A stretch of 64,000 bases of DNA, taken from contig JALQPE010001986.1 in assembly GCA_030407315.1 (NCBI GenBank), positions 1 to 64,000 on the forward strand, written 5' to 3'. This DNA is from Asparagopsis taxiformis. Its lineage: Eukaryota; Rhodophyta; Florideophyceae; Bonnemaisoniales; Bonnemaisoniaceae. Shown in pieces: positions 22,001-33,544 of this stretch. The translations under genes were made by a program, and so were the position numbers. The notes beneath the pieces are model-generated. The model searched no databases and was not told where the DNA came from. It saw only the letters and a program-made list of their open reading frames with translations. Positions within the stretch are counted from its first letter, which is position 1, and every line of letters begins with the position of its first letter.

Positions 22001-23730
22001 ATGGGAAGGACAAAGCGTGTGAAGATAGATATGGTGTTTGGATGGAAGATCGAAAAAGGTCGACGAAGAATTGATGTGGATACGTTTTGGTTGAATGCCG
22101 AGTGGTTTGATGTCATATTGCATAACGAGTAGCACTAAATGATTTGTGAATGAAGTAAGCGTATAGAAGTAAGTAAGCGTATATCGGTCAAAGTAAAGTG
22201 CCGATTGTTTGTTTGATCTTGTTCGGAGGGATAGGCTACCACCTGAATATGCGGCGTATCGAAGCGGGGGATGGGGCTCGATTGAAATAGCGCGCGGTTT
22301 ACGCTCATTTGTCGATGATTACGCCCCCGGAGGTCGGTTCGCGGACTTGGTTGGTGGCGCACAATGGCAACGATTCTGTTAGAAAGATCTGAGACTACAA
22401 AGAATGCTGTACCTGTGCAAGCACTAGAATTGGAATGCGAGCTGGTTTCCCGGATATCCCAATACAAGAAAGCAAAAGCCACGGAATTGCAGATGATGAT
22501 ATGTTGTGATCGGGGTAAACTGTGCGGCTCTCAGGAGTGCACTGTGCGCGCATTGGTCCACTTGTTGACTAGACTCCGTAAGCGACAAACTCGATTTCGA
22601 CGCAATATATTTTGTAACTTTCTATTCTGGACCAATAGGGGGAAGCTTTTCTGTCACCAATTGAACAATTTCAAACAAGGGTTGTGATTTTTTGAAATCA
22701 ATGTCCCTGAAAACTTGAAAATAGGGGATCTAGCTGGTGAAACGGTAACCGGTTTGAAAGTTTTAAGTTTGCGAACTGGTAAGGACAATAACCGGACAGC
22801 TGTCCAAAAACACGCGTTCATCGCGCCGCCAGCGGAACTGTCGATTTTTTGGGATATATCCCAACTTGATTTCCCTCGGAAACCAGCGACTCAAACGTGT
22901 CATGCAGTGTGGACAAAATCAACGCTAGGCAGACTGTCTCGAGGACACCACGACAAGACACATGTCCTGAATTAAGACTGCTCCTTTTGACAGCTTGTAT
23001 ACTGTAAGCAAACGTGTCATCGCGCGTAAGTTACACCGCGTAACAGCACGTATGACAGTGGCACTGGTTGAGCTTTCCGTCGAACATCCCAATGGGCAAC
23101 TGTGGTACCTGCGCTTCTTGTCCAGTATAGTAGTTTCTGCCGTGCTGTCTTCAAGTAGATACGACTGTAATCTCTGTCGGGACAATTTCTTGAATCACCA
23201 ATCTAACTTGTGATTCATGTAGCGCCTGCAGAACACAGACAGAATTTTGACCAACGTCATGCCATCTGCCTTGTGCCCCCTCCCGCGACAACACCGTCCG
23301 CTCCATTGTTCCTATGACTTCTTGTATCAGTTACAAGATGTCTAGTCTGGCACCGATGACATGAAAATTTTCAGATATCTACCGGTACGAAAGATTGAGA
23401 AAGTGGCAAAACACAACATCATCTCAAGCAACACTCCATCTGAGATCTTCACTGCGTTATATTCTTCACATTTTCTGCCCTGGTGAGAGTCGTTGCTTTC
23501 GTCAGCATCGATCTGTGTCATGGTGACTCTCCCATGAACAACCGCTCGTTTCCATCCATGTTTACAGTCATTTCATGCCGCTGAATGGCAGCCATTCTAG
23601 CTCCTGCCCAGTATCCATCACATTCAACTACACGTCATTGGAATATCGTTCATTGTTGCAGCATCAATATTCTGCAGGTGACTATGCGTTTCAATGTCTC
23701 TTTCCAGACCTCTAGCAGATTTCAGAAGAC

Positions 23731-23738
23731 TATAAAAC
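23731..23738 (+). promoter_or_regulatory. TATA-like box, promoter type A (right)
   Basis: TATAAAAC, about 106 bases before the start codon at 23844. Confidence 0.5.
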
Positions 23739-23843
23739 GTGTACCAACCCTTTCCCACCCCATGCTTCCACTGCATCAACTCAAGAGGCACAACATCGAC
23801 CTTCGACATCACCACGAACCGTTCCTGCTCCCCAACCTTCGTC

Positions 23844-24821
23844 ATGAAGTTCTTCGCCCTTCTCACTCTACTCTTCGCTGCCATTCTCCTCTCCACTTCC
23901 TTCGCTGCCGAACATTCCACAGCTGACGCCGACTCCCTCCCCTCCACCACTCAGCATCAGGCTCTCCGCCCTAACCGCCCCTGCGGCTCCTGCCCCAGAG
24001 TGTGTTATCGCAATCGCTCCAAGGCTGTTCGTGACTGTGGACGCTCTTGCACAAGGGGCCTCGCCTGTCGCATCAGGAGATGCCGACGATCAACCGATCC
24101 CAACGTTCGTCGCGGTTTCCAGTGTCGTGCACCCCCTCGCCCCCGTCCCGTCCCCGCCCCGGTTCCCGCTCCAGCACCGGTCCCCGTGCCCGCTCCAGCT
24201 CCAGCTCCTGGCCCCGCTCCCCTCCTCTGCCCCAACTTCTGTAACGCAAACAGGGCAGTCTCAGAGGCTCAGTGCGCACAGCCCTTCAACAGAGCCCTCG
24301 GATGTGTCGTCCGATCGTGTGTCCTCGCCCCGTCTGGTGGTTTCATCTGTGCACTCCCTGTTGCTCAGGTTCCCAGTTCTACCCCCACAGCCACCGCAAC
24401 TGCTACGGCGACAGTCACACCTACTCCCTCGATGAGCCCAGGTGCAAGCCCGTCATCGTCTCCATCTGCACTGGCGTCACCGTCGCCGTCTGTGACCGCG
24501 ACACCATCGGTGACACCGACACCGTCGCCAGCGTGCACGTTCACTGTACAGGGATCGATTGGAGCGACAGCGATTGACGGGGTGTGTCAGTGTGGAGCGG
24601 AGAGGAGGACAGTGACTGTGTTGGCTGCGATTGACGGACCACCACAGAATATGCCTGGACTTACGCCGTGCTACAACAACTGTCTGCGTCCGCTGTTGGA
24701 TTCCCGATGCACGCCTGACGGATTTGGATTCTTTGTCCCGAGTGCTACAGTGATAGTGAACACGTGCTGCACTGCATGCGGAGGGACGTTGTCGCTCGTG
24801 ACGAATCAGTGCGTGTTCTAG
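23844..24821 (+). CDS. Secreted three-module Cys/Pro-rich wall-type protein, copy A right
   Basis: 325 residues, identical to the left copy A (653-1630). The downstream flank differs from the left arm by a single base in a homopolymer (four T at 24906-24909 against five A at 564-568). The four copies in the palindrome therefore make two almost identical proteins from two unrelated promoters, each present twice in opposite orientation. Confidence 0.8.
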   Translation: MKFFALLTLLFAAILLSTSFAAEHSTADADSLPSTTQHQALRPNRPCGSCPRVCYRNRSKAVRDCGRSCTRGLACRIRRCRRSTDPNVRRGFQCRAPPRPRPVPAPVPAPAPVPVPAPAPAPGPAPLLCPNFCNANRAVSEAQCAQPFNRALGCVVRSCVLAPSGGFICALPVAQVPSSTPTATATATATVTPTPSMSPGASPSSSPSALASPSPSVTATPSVTPTPSPACTFTVQGSIGATAIDGVCQCGAERRTVTVLAAIDGPPQNMPGLTPCYNNCLRPLLDSRCTPDGFGFFVPSATVIVNTCCTACGGTLSLVTNQCVF

Positions 24822-25428
24822 ATGGGAAGGACAAAGCGTGTGAAGATAGATATGGTGTTTGGATGGAAGATCGAAAAAGGTCGACGAAGAATTGATGTGG
24901 ATACGTTTTGGTTGAATGCCGAGTGGTTTGATGTCATATTGCATAACGAGTAGCACTAAATGATTTGTGAATGAAGTAAGCGTATAGAAGTAAGTAGGCG
25001 TATATCGGTCAAAGTAAAGTGCCGATTGTTTGTTTGATCTTTCTTGTTCGGAGGGATAGGCTACCACCTGAATATGCGGCGTATCGAAGCGGGGGATGGG
25101 GCTCGATTGAATTAGCGCGCGGTTTACGCTCACTTGTCGATGATTACGCCCCCGGAGGTTGATTGGCAGGAAGGGTAGGTGGCGTACGATTGTTACCAAG
25201 GAAGTAGACGTAGGGAGATAGCAGGTGCTGCTGCCATGTAAACGAAGTGATCCGTGCGGTGCTCATGTGTGTACTGTGAGCGCATTGGTCCACTTGTTGA
25301 CTAGTGGCTCTCAATGACGTGCTCGACCTCGACGCAATATATTTTGCAACTTTTTATTCTGGACCAATCAGAGGGGGCTATTCTTTCACAAATTGTTGAG
25401 AATGAAATTAAGTGAGTGAGTGAGATCT
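24822..25428. other. 3' flank of copy A right and outer arm end
   Basis: No gene. It contains the diverged outer part of the tandem unit, including the repeated phrases GGACCAATGCGC and TATATTGCGTCG shared with 2832-2930. Confidence 0.5.
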
Positions 25429-25546
25429 TGTTAGAAGAATGTGCCTCTTGGGAGTATCTGCCTCTCACAGTTGGTTAGGTATAATCTTCTGTCCTGTGAC
25501 CGGCAGCGGTCTCTGTGACAGGCTGTCTGTTATTAGTATCCTGATA
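25429..25546 (-). repeat. Short LTR-family copy at the right palindrome boundary
   Basis: 118 bp related along its length to the solo LTR at 30429-30558 and in the same orientation, with LTR-like termini (TGTTAGAAG at the plus-strand start, CTGATA instead of CTGACA at the end). The flanking pentamers (GATCT and GTTGA) do not match, so no target duplication survives. The right arm's homology to the left arm ends nine bases inside it. Confidence 0.75.
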
Positions 25547-25941
25547 GTTGACTGAGGTGCGGCTTGGCGAAGTTTTGTTAGTATTTAGTTGTGAAATATT
25601 TTATATGAAAATAAGTTATTTTAGTAAGTTTTTAATTGTGGCAAACGGATTGAAGAGATCTCCGCTTGTTCTCTTTCCATGACTGGGAGATTCCAGCAAT
25701 GCAAAGGTGCGACTACCTTTGGCATATATCCAATCATCGATCGCAAACATTGAATCGAACGGCCCAATTCCAGTACCGGCTATTTGAGCTGGAAACCTTT
25801 GACATCTGCATGGCATACCCTACATGAACATATTTTGGTTCTTCCAGAAACGATCACCATTCAGTTTCTCCCACACACACACGCACTGACTATGTCGAAA
25901 TATTCTGCAAGAAGTGCAGTCTGTGATCACTTGTAACACCC
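25547..25941. other. 3' flank of the secreted-protein gene
   Basis: No coding frame that I can support; AT-rich from 25561 to 25640. Confidence 0.5.
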
Positions 25942-27846
25942 TCAGTTATACTCTCGAAGGATGGCGTGCTCTGTGTTTGCAATTCGCCTCTCCTTCTCCA
26001 TCTTCGAGTGCGCATACTCATAAGCACCGCTCCATGGATCTGCTATCGTCAGCATTCCCCTCGGAACAACGATTGTTTGCAATGTTTCCGAGATGAATTG
26101 GCGCACAGAATTTTTCCCCGGCCCTTTGTGGACCTCTGAAAAGTACGGATCTGTGTAGAATATTCCGTCACTCTCTTGCAGTCTCGGCAATCCGGTTGAG
26201 GAAAACACATTGAACGAGCAGAAATCCTTCCCCAACGCCATGTCTCGTCCAAAGTTTAGCACTCTACTCAACGAATCTCCGGTCAACCACTGCATCTCCT
26301 CGTCTACATTGCCCTTCATGGTCCGCTTTGCCGTCGCCACGTTCCGAATATCAATCAATAGACCGCAACCGTCCCTCTGCTTGCAGAACGCACACGTGTT
26401 CGGAGCTCCAGCCCAGTTCTCGTACATTCCCTGCAGAACGATATCTTTGTTCTGCGCCGTCGGCGGTCGCCCAGTTTTGTATCGCAAGTCCATGTTTAGA
26501 GACTCGGGAAACACAACGTTCTCTTCAATGTTCAAGACGTTGAAGCGACGAAAAGCGTCGTACGGCCTATACTGCATTTCACGCGCTACTTCCGCCTCTG
26601 CAGGACTCATGGGAACATTCTGATCCATTTTCAGAGTGGCCATCGCTGCCCCAAAGTCCATCTTCATCTGGAGCTCCATCTCCAATTCCCACTTCTCGTT
26701 CAACACCGCAAAGATGGCAGTGTGATGACGTGTGAAGAATCTGCGCGGCATTGAGGCTTGCATGTGTACCGTGATGATGAGGTACTTCCGCTGCGATTGT
26801 AGGGCGATCGCATATACCTTGAAACCACCATCGGACTCCTCCTGACGATTATGCGAGGTGGTTGCATCAAACGTCTTGAACGCTGTGTAATCTAGCGCCG
26901 GCATATAGGGACCCGGGTAGGAGCCATGCTCGTGGTCGTAGTAGCACCAGTACACCGGATCAATTGGTGCGTGCCACGTTCTCCAGCCCATGACCTCGCC
27001 GTGTTCGGAGGCGGTCTTGCAGTCTTTTGATGGGGTTCTGTGGAGATCGTGGAGCCATCCGGGGCATTTCGTGTTCGCCACCGCGGGATCGCTGCTAACA
27101 TCGACCTTGTTCCCATTGTCCAATCGAATGATTGTTTTGGGGGAGGCCGGGTAGGGAAAGGGGCGCGGTTCAGCGGTAGTGGCGTTTTCCAGCTGTGCAA
27201 ACACCAAAGCGTAGTCCAGGACGCCGAGTCGGTTGATGGAGAGTCGCTTAGGGTGCGGAAGCGTCAGGACTTCTCCCTTCAGCACATTACGCTCGACCGC
27301 GACACACTTTCGCGGGAGGCCGCGGGTATGCTGCTTACGACCAACAAAGATGCGGCGGCTGTTCACAGTATCGAGCGCAACAACACTGTGCCACTGGTCG
27401 TCGAGGCCTTGGATGGATGCGCGGTTGATATTCTCGAGGTTTCCCTCGTTCAGCCAGGGCGTGCTGAGCAGGATGAACACGCGAGCATCGGTGTTGAGCT
27501 CCACCTCGGTATAGTTGTCCCTGCTGTCCGTTCGCGAAGCGCGCGTGATCTGGAGGACGTCCAGGCCGACCATGAAGGGGATATCAGACCCCATCTTTTT
27601 ATAGTGGGCCTTTTGCGGTGCGAAGACTGATTTGGCAGTAGTCTTGCTTCCGTCCGTTGAGAAATGTGAATATTTCTTCATGATCACTGGGGGCGGCCTC
27701 ATTGCGGAGAACTGCGGGAGGGTGTGCAAGGGGTGAGACTCGTAAGAGTAGAAGGGGATGGTCAGATCCTCACCAGTGACAAGCAAGGCGCTAACGATGG
27801 CAAGTAGGAGGACCGGTCCAGAGATGTGAAAGAAATTCGGAACCAT
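25942..27846 (-). CDS. Secreted protein of unknown function with an HEHG motif
   Basis: 634 residues starting at the ATG at 27846, with a signal peptide (about residues 1-25, core GPVLLLAIVSALLV). There is no membrane anchor later. Possible N-glycosylation sites are at 111 and 221. The most conserved-looking segment is 261-312: CPGWLHDLHR, then TWHAPIDPVYWCYYDHEHG. I have seen this W..WH..DPV...HEHG pattern in uncharacterised extracellular proteins, but cannot name a function; the His/Asp/Cys cluster suggests metal binding (inference). A second Cys group (CAFCKQRDGCG) is at 485-495. No introns. It lies in single-copy DNA between two copies of the short LTR family and is the best candidate for a single-copy host gene in the window. 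Confidence 0.85.
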   Translation of the reverse strand: MVPNFFHISGPVLLLAIVSALLVTGEDLTIPFYSYESHPLHTLPQFSAMRPPPVIMKKYSHFSTDGSKTTAKSVFAPQKAHYKKMGSDIPFMVGLDVLQITRASRTDSRDNYTEVELNTDARVFILLSTPWLNEGNLENINRASIQGLDDQWHSVVALDTVNSRRIFVGRKQHTRGLPRKCVAVERNVLKGEVLTLPHPKRLSINRLGVLDYALVFAQLENATTAEPRPFPYPASPKTIIRLDNGNKVDVSSDPAVANTKCPGWLHDLHRTPSKDCKTASEHGEVMGWRTWHAPIDPVYWCYYDHEHGSYPGPYMPALDYTAFKTFDATTSHNRQEESDGGFKVYAIALQSQRKYLIITVHMQASMPRRFFTRHHTAIFAVLNEKWELEMELQMKMDFGAAMATLKMDQNVPMSPAEAEVAREMQYRPYDAFRRFNVLNIEENVVFPESLNMDLRYKTGRPPTAQNKDIVLQGMYENWAGAPNTCAFCKQRDGCGLLIDIRNVATAKRTMKGNVDEEMQWLTGDSLSRVLNFGRDMALGKDFCSFNVFSSTGLPRLQESDGIFYTDPYFSEVHKGPGKNSVRQFISETLQTIVVPRGMLTIADPWSGAYEYAHSKMEKERRIANTEHAILREYN

Positions 27847-27961
27847 ATTGTTGCTCCTCGTAGTGAATGTTTTGTCTAGGTGGAGACACTTTCAAAAACT
27901 TTCAATCTGTTGTGCGGGTTAGGCGAAGAGATGGAACCGCTGGTTGAGCGTTAGCGGCAGG

Positions 27962-27968
27962 TTTTAAA
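27962..27968 (-). promoter_or_regulatory. TATA-like box for the 634-residue secreted protein
   Basis: Reads TTTAAAA on the minus strand, 115 bases upstream of the ATG at 27846. Confidence 0.4.
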
Positions 27969-30428
27969 TGGAAGAATGAACGGGAAGGGGAGAGACAATT
28001 TCATTTTAATGATGCGTACACTGTAGATGCTCCCTATGTGATTGTCGAGGAGAGGATGTAATACTAAATCATGGCTTTACATAACTTGGAGAGGCTGGCC
28101 CGGCGCAGATGGTCGTTTGCGACTTCTTTGATTGTGTCCCGGCGAGATATCACAGATACATCACGTTTGAACTAGATTTTTCAGTTGTATCGACGGCTAT
28201 ATGAAGAAAATGCAGACGAATGCGAGCTCAGAATCAAACTTGAGCAATCCAACACCAAACACAAATGCAAGGCGAAGATGTTTGCCCAGAATTGCATGAT
28301 AGGGAGAGGAAGGACATAGTGTCCGCTGTCCAGAGATTGCATTGCATTGCAATGCACTTCAGTGAAATGTAGAGATCTGCGGGAGCCAAATCCAGGTGGA
28401 AATGTGGAAATGCCAATTCCAGAAATGGTGGAATTTTCATTAAAAAGTTTTCATGGCAAAGCCCTTTTCCAAATACTTCCCTTCTACTAGTGACGACCGC
28501 GACGAGCAAGCACTGGACAAACACGCTTTTCCTCCCCAACCTTTTCAACACCATTGTTGTGCACCGCGCGTGCCTGCCACACAAATTGCTCAGCTCTGCA
28601 TCAGTGATCCTCTCTGCTCCGATATCACTGGCTTTCAATTCGAATCCTCGACTAACGGGGTTGAAACTTGTAGCATTCTGGTCCCCAGGCATGGGAGGAC
28701 GCCGATCTTGCACCCTTATTCAATCGCAGCCCCAGGTTCATGATGAGAAGGTAATCGATCACCGTATGGGAGCCGGTTTGCCATCAACATGGTTTTTCAC
28801 TGCGTCTTTCTCAGTACCAATTTCTGCGGCGAATTTATCTCTTTTCACTAGAGCTAAATGCGAGTGGTCTGCTGTCATAGCGACAGCGCTGCCCTTGAGT
28901 TGTTGCGCACGGTTGTATTGTGATGCACGAGGGATTTCAATGTCGTAATGTGTTTCGTCGCTCGTGCGGGGGCGAACACAGGATGGTTGAATGGTTTTAG
29001 TGGGGCATGTCCGTCCATTGGTCCATCAAAGTGATACGTGCTCAGAAATAGAGGGCATTGATGGTGGCAGCAGAGGGTCGGTAGCAGTATGGGATCCTGA
29101 GTCAGAGCCATTTGGAAGTTTGGTGCTTGGAGAAATTTCAGTGTGTTTCCATGAAGTGGTATTGTTGTGGGAGATGATTTTTCCGATGGATGGTGAAGAT
29201 CTCCTTACAAGACGTGGTATGTCTCACAGATGCTGAGGATGTGGAGGATTGAGGAAGTTGGACTGTCGCTTTGTCGCCGGCTGTTATGAAAATACGACGG
29301 AGCTGCACGTCATAAACATCAGTGCCAAAATTTACCAACTGCACATAACTCAACCCGTTTCCACATCGAATCCTAGCGTTTGCCCACTATCTTCAAGTGC
29401 ACAGTTCTTCGATGTACTTGTTACAGACGCGAGGACAGGTTTGTTCTCGGCAACTGTGTATCTCCTGTTGACTGCTCCGGCGTGCGATAAGTCGCGTTCC
29501 AGTACCCGCACAAAGAGGAGAGAATGGCCATGATGAATAGGGTAGTACCCAAAATCCAGATGAGGCTCAAGCACGCACGACACATGACATATCGCAAGCT
29601 AGTTCCCCATTACCCTTTGCAGAGATACCAGGCAATTGCGAATATCAATATTCGCTACTTGCGCAGCACAACATTCTGGTGGCACCACATCTCCTCTCCA
29701 AGTAGCTGCGCCAGGTGCAGGTACAACTAAAACATTCGATGTGCAGCTCATCAGTACGATGACCTGTGCTCATTCCATCTCCACAGCCGTCGAAAGCATA
29801 AATCTTGCAAGATGTACCTGGTTCACAACTCATCGAGTTGGTCAGTTTACGGTCATGTCGCAGTACGCAGAGATCGCGTCCATTCTGATGGTGAACGGGA
29901 TGCTATTTTTCGTAGGTACTATCTAGACATGCAATGGCCGGTCGAATCGCGTGTCCGTCATGTATGGCAGGAATGGAATAGAGGATGAACGTGACGGACG
30001 ACATCAGATGTGAAGTGGTCTGTGTGATGACCTGATTGTCACTACGGACACTGCACTGAGCAGAGACGGAGTTTCACAAGACCACGCCGCCGTCCACCGT
30101 AAGCAGAAGGAACAATAAATAGCGAGTCCAGTGATCGCAAGATAGACGATAAAGAAGCATGGCAGTCGGACTAATCGAAAGAGTCGGCGCAAGGAGTTTG
30201 CGCAAAGTGTGTGATTTGCAAGACGGAATACCGCAAGCCGATGCTTAGCGTATGTTGGGATATTCATATCCCTCCTCTCTGGCCGATCGGCTGCGCTCTG
30301 TAGGGGAATCCATATAACCAGGTGACATGCCAACTCTAGTGTCTGCGCAGACACAAAATTCTTTGTAGTCTAACAGCGTAGATGTTAAGAAAATTGCATC
30401 ATATCAAAATAATTGACTGGGCCGATGC
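27969..30428. other. 2.4-kb stretch with no supportable gene
   Basis: Open frames up to 159 codons occur on both strands but overlap each other and show no domain, signal peptide or composition bias. The stretch 30290-30370 resembles 3010-3090 in the palindrome arm (shared TTCTTTGTAGTCT and AACTCTAGTG-like phrases), so at least that part is an old repeat. Confidence 0.55.
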
Positions 30429-30558
30429 TGTTAGAAGGGTGTCTCTTGCAAGTATCTCCTTTGGTTTATCCAGTTAGCTGAGTTGGTGGAGTATAATCTT
30501 CTATCTCGTGACCGGCGGCGGTCTCTACGACAGGCTGTCTCTTATTAGCATCCTGACA
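30429..30558 (-). repeat. Solo LTR (130 bp) with a perfect target duplication
   Basis: Starts TGTTAGAAGG and ends TCCTGACA, and is flanked on both sides by GATGC (30424-30428 and 30559-30563). The TG...CA ends and 5-bp duplication are diagnostic of integrase-mediated insertion, and the absence of an internal region marks it as a solo LTR. The TGTCAGGATGCTAA start on the minus strand is shared with the 162-bp LTR of the Copia element, so the families are probably related. Confidence 0.9.
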
Positions 30559-30639
30559 GATGCGATGATATGCCAAAAACAAAAGTTTCAAAACTTCTCT
30601 CGGATGCCGAAAATATTTCAACATCGGAACTGTTGTGGA

Positions 30640-31070
30640 TGTCAAGGCGCTAACTCATCGGAGGCCGTAAGTGTCAGATGATCATACCGTTACACTCACC
30701 CAAATATCTATTTCTGTCGAAATATTGTGGACTTAACTTAATGTAGTATTACTTTAACGTGATGTTCCTGTAAGCTAGTAGTCTGTAATTCACAAGCCCC
30801 GCACGCCGGAGCTGGCTCCGGCGGCGTCGAGTCGTTCGATACGTTAACTACATAGGATACGCTCGAGCCCTGCCTCCCAGTCTTGGAAGGTAGAAGAGGG
30901 AATTGAGTAAAAACGCGGTCTAGCGACGAAAGCTAGCTCGCTGTTGCTCCCACCCACTTCGTCCCACTTTCCAGACTTCCTTACCTTCCTTACACTTCCC
31001 TTTGCATTCCATAACGTTCCACTGACGCGCGCACACCACTCGAACGTGGGAAGCAACAGCTGACCCTACA
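30640..31070 (+). repeat. Putative 5' LTR of the interrupted Copia element
   Basis: Begins TGTCAAGGCGCTAACTCAT, close to the LTR start of the other Copia element, and may end at CCTACA before GGTCTGTTGAC. The second LTR is missing, so the end is a guess. It contains a GC hairpin (GCCGGAGC...GCTCCGGC near 30806-30824). Confidence 0.4.
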
Positions 31071-31202
31071 GGTCTGTTGACATACGTTGTTGTCAGTCCC
31101 TCTCATAGTGGCTTGGACCGCTATTGGCAACATCCTCTCGCTAACAAAAGGCCGTGCACACCGTCAATCCGGATTTGGTGTCACGACCGCGAGTGATCCG
31201 CG

Positions 31203-33065
31203 ATGTCCAACATGCCTAACGCCGCGAAAGTAGCTCTCCGCGAGCAACTGATCAAGATGTGTAACGACTGCGAACCAATCACCCCTACAGGTGAAATGTT
31301 CCGTTCTGCAGCACATCAAATCCTGACGAGTAATGAAATTGGTTCAGAAAGTCCCCCAGAGATCTTAACCGCCCGTATTTTGTCACTCATACCCCCACCT
31401 AAAAAGCTGTTTGACCAGGAACTATTCGACAATCCTACCTACCCTATGCTACTCCTGGAAGAAGCATCAGAACTCTATGGATGTCTAAAAAATCCTGAGA
31501 GTATCCTCGAACGCGTTGCCCCTGAGATGCTTGAGAATAAGTCATGCAGACTGTTTATCTGGCTTGCTTGTGTCCATAACCCCTCCGAAAGAATGGTCAA
31601 TAGATACTTGAGACAATTCTGGAATACACAGAGCATAGTGAACGCCTCTCCTCCTTTGTCAGAAGCGCATCCTGTTACTGGAGATGTTGAAACTACGCCG
31701 CGAACTGCTCGCACTCCTGTTCGCCGATCCGAGCTCAACTCACCTCTCTATTTCGGATCTGATGACAATTCCTCAGATTACAGTGAAGTTCAAGAAACGC
31801 CTGTCACTAAACCTGAACGCTCATATGTGACCAAACCTAGACGTAGATCCTTCCAAGTATTCGACGGTACTACTTCCGCACCTCGCTCAAGGCAGAAAAA
31901 GCCTGACGCTAAAAATGGACAGTACAATGACGGAAGCGATTCACACAGAAAGGCATCAGCGGTGTCATCACATTTTCGCGACATGAAATTTGACGGATCG
32001 AAGGAACAATCTATCAGACGAGGCATCATGGATTATAACATTTGTGCTAGTCAATACGAGTTGACATACGTCTAAAAGACACGCTTCTTTATCAATGTAT
32101 TTGACGGAGCAGCACGTATTTTCTTTTGCGATAATACGCACGAGAATATGAGCTTCGATGAGCTTGCTAAAGTTATGAGCGAAGAGTACGACAATGATGC
32201 ACGTCAATTGTCACTACTCACAGAGCTAAGCACTATCACGTACGAGAAGATGTCCAAGAAGATAGAGTCTTCCGACCCTGATGTTGTGTTATCTAAACTA
32301 GTTGACACAATCAACTCTCTCTCGCCACAATGCCCACCAGCATTCAGAAGAGACGAGAACAAATCTCACTTCTTGAGACAAGCTGTCATTAGACAACCCT
32401 GGGCTGAGAATGCTATATCCGAAATTACAACGGTCAGCTACAACTTCAACAAGTTCGTAACTTCACTTCGAGTCAAGATGCAATTGTACGAAGAGAAGAA
32501 ATAGTTGGAACCCGAAACGGAGACCTTGTACCAAAGGTATGGCCGAAAACCATCACAAGTATCGCGCCGCACAAACCCGTACGACACACAGCGTCCAATG
32601 CCAAGCCTCAAAGGGAGGAAGAACAAGAATCCCCTTGACAGTGATGGAAGACGTATGTTGTGTAAATTGTGCGATGGGGACGACCACTTCGCCCGAGATT
32701 GTGATGAGAGAAACATGAGAAGAGCCGTTAGAACGCAACTTCTCAAAGGTGTCCCTGCCGTGACCCTCCTCTCAAACCTCGTCTCGAATTATGAGAAGAC
32801 CAGCCCCGCACAAGATCAGGCGGAATACTCAAGTTCGAGCCCGATAGACGAACCCGAACTAAGAATGTTTGACAACCTCGAAACCGATCCCGTTGACATG
32901 ACGGACAACGCCGAGGCAGACAACATCTTAGCGGAAGCTATCGACAGTAGTCGTGCTGTCAACCACTTTTCATTGGCCACTGCACCCACCGTTGGTAACC
33001 CTAACAGCACTGTCATACCTGACATCAACTGGGTGGATCAACCTGGGGTGGTAAATTTTCATTAA
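31203..33065 (+). pseudogene. Gag of the interrupted Copia-order element
   Basis: One reading frame from the ATG at 31203, interrupted by in-frame stops at 32073 (TAA) and 32502 (TAG) and ending at 33063 (TAA). The product would bind and package element RNA. A nucleocapsid zinc knuckle of the CCHC form (CKLCDGDDHFARDC) is encoded near 32656-32700. The N-terminal 290 codons have no internal homology to the other gag genes in the window. Protease sequence continues in another frame directly after the last stop. Confidence 0.75.
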
Positions 33066-33069
33066 GGCG

Positions 33070-33544
33070 TCGCGATTCCTCGCCTCACCGACGACGCCAT
33101 AATTGGGACGACTTATCCCACCGGACAACGATCCCGAGACGCAAAGAGTACAAATACTATGACCGTAATACGGTTGAGATACCTATATGTGTATCTGAGT
33201 TCTCACGTACATCGAAATGTTCAAACCAGAACGCTTTTTGTATCGATACTGGAGCCCCCTGCTCAGTAATTGGTCTCCCTGAGGCCAGGAAACTTTCCAA
33301 CAGTGTTAGAAGAAGATTGAGAATGACCACTTCTCACCACCGTTTTCGTTTTGCAGATACGACTTTCCAGTCACTTGGACAACTATCAATTCCACTTGCT
33401 ACTCCTCCCGGAATTTCCCCGATACATGTCAAGATGGATGTCATTAATGCTGATATCCCAGCTTTACTTGGTCTTGATGTACTTGACCGACATAACATGT
33501 ACCTTGGCTCACAGTGTCGGACACTGTCACAAACCAACTTGTGA
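33070..33544 (+). pseudogene. Retropepsin-type protease of the interrupted element
   Basis: Open in a different frame from gag. It contains the active-site box CIDTGAP near 33238-33258 and a second typical segment ALLGLDVLDRH. There is no usable ATG at the start, so it is an interior piece after a frame break around 33065; a further break near 33530 separates it from integrase. Confidence 0.7.

Larger units (their letters stand above)
13732..25437. repeat. Right arm of the 25.4-kb inverted repeat
   Basis: Reverse complement of 37-11742 (sum of paired coordinates 25474). Its outer end runs into an LTR-family copy at 25429, of which only the first nine bases are mirrored on the left. Confidence 0.95.

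Noticed and set aside
28234..29926. Overlapping frames of 60-159 codons on both strands
   Set aside because: No domain, signal peptide or consistent composition, and several compete for the same bases.
25429..30558. A full 5.1-kb LTR element carrying the secreted-protein gene between two direct LTR copies
   Set aside because: The outer pentamers are GATCT and GATGC and do not match, whereas the copy at 30429-30558 has its own perfect GATGC duplication. Two separate insertions explain the data better.
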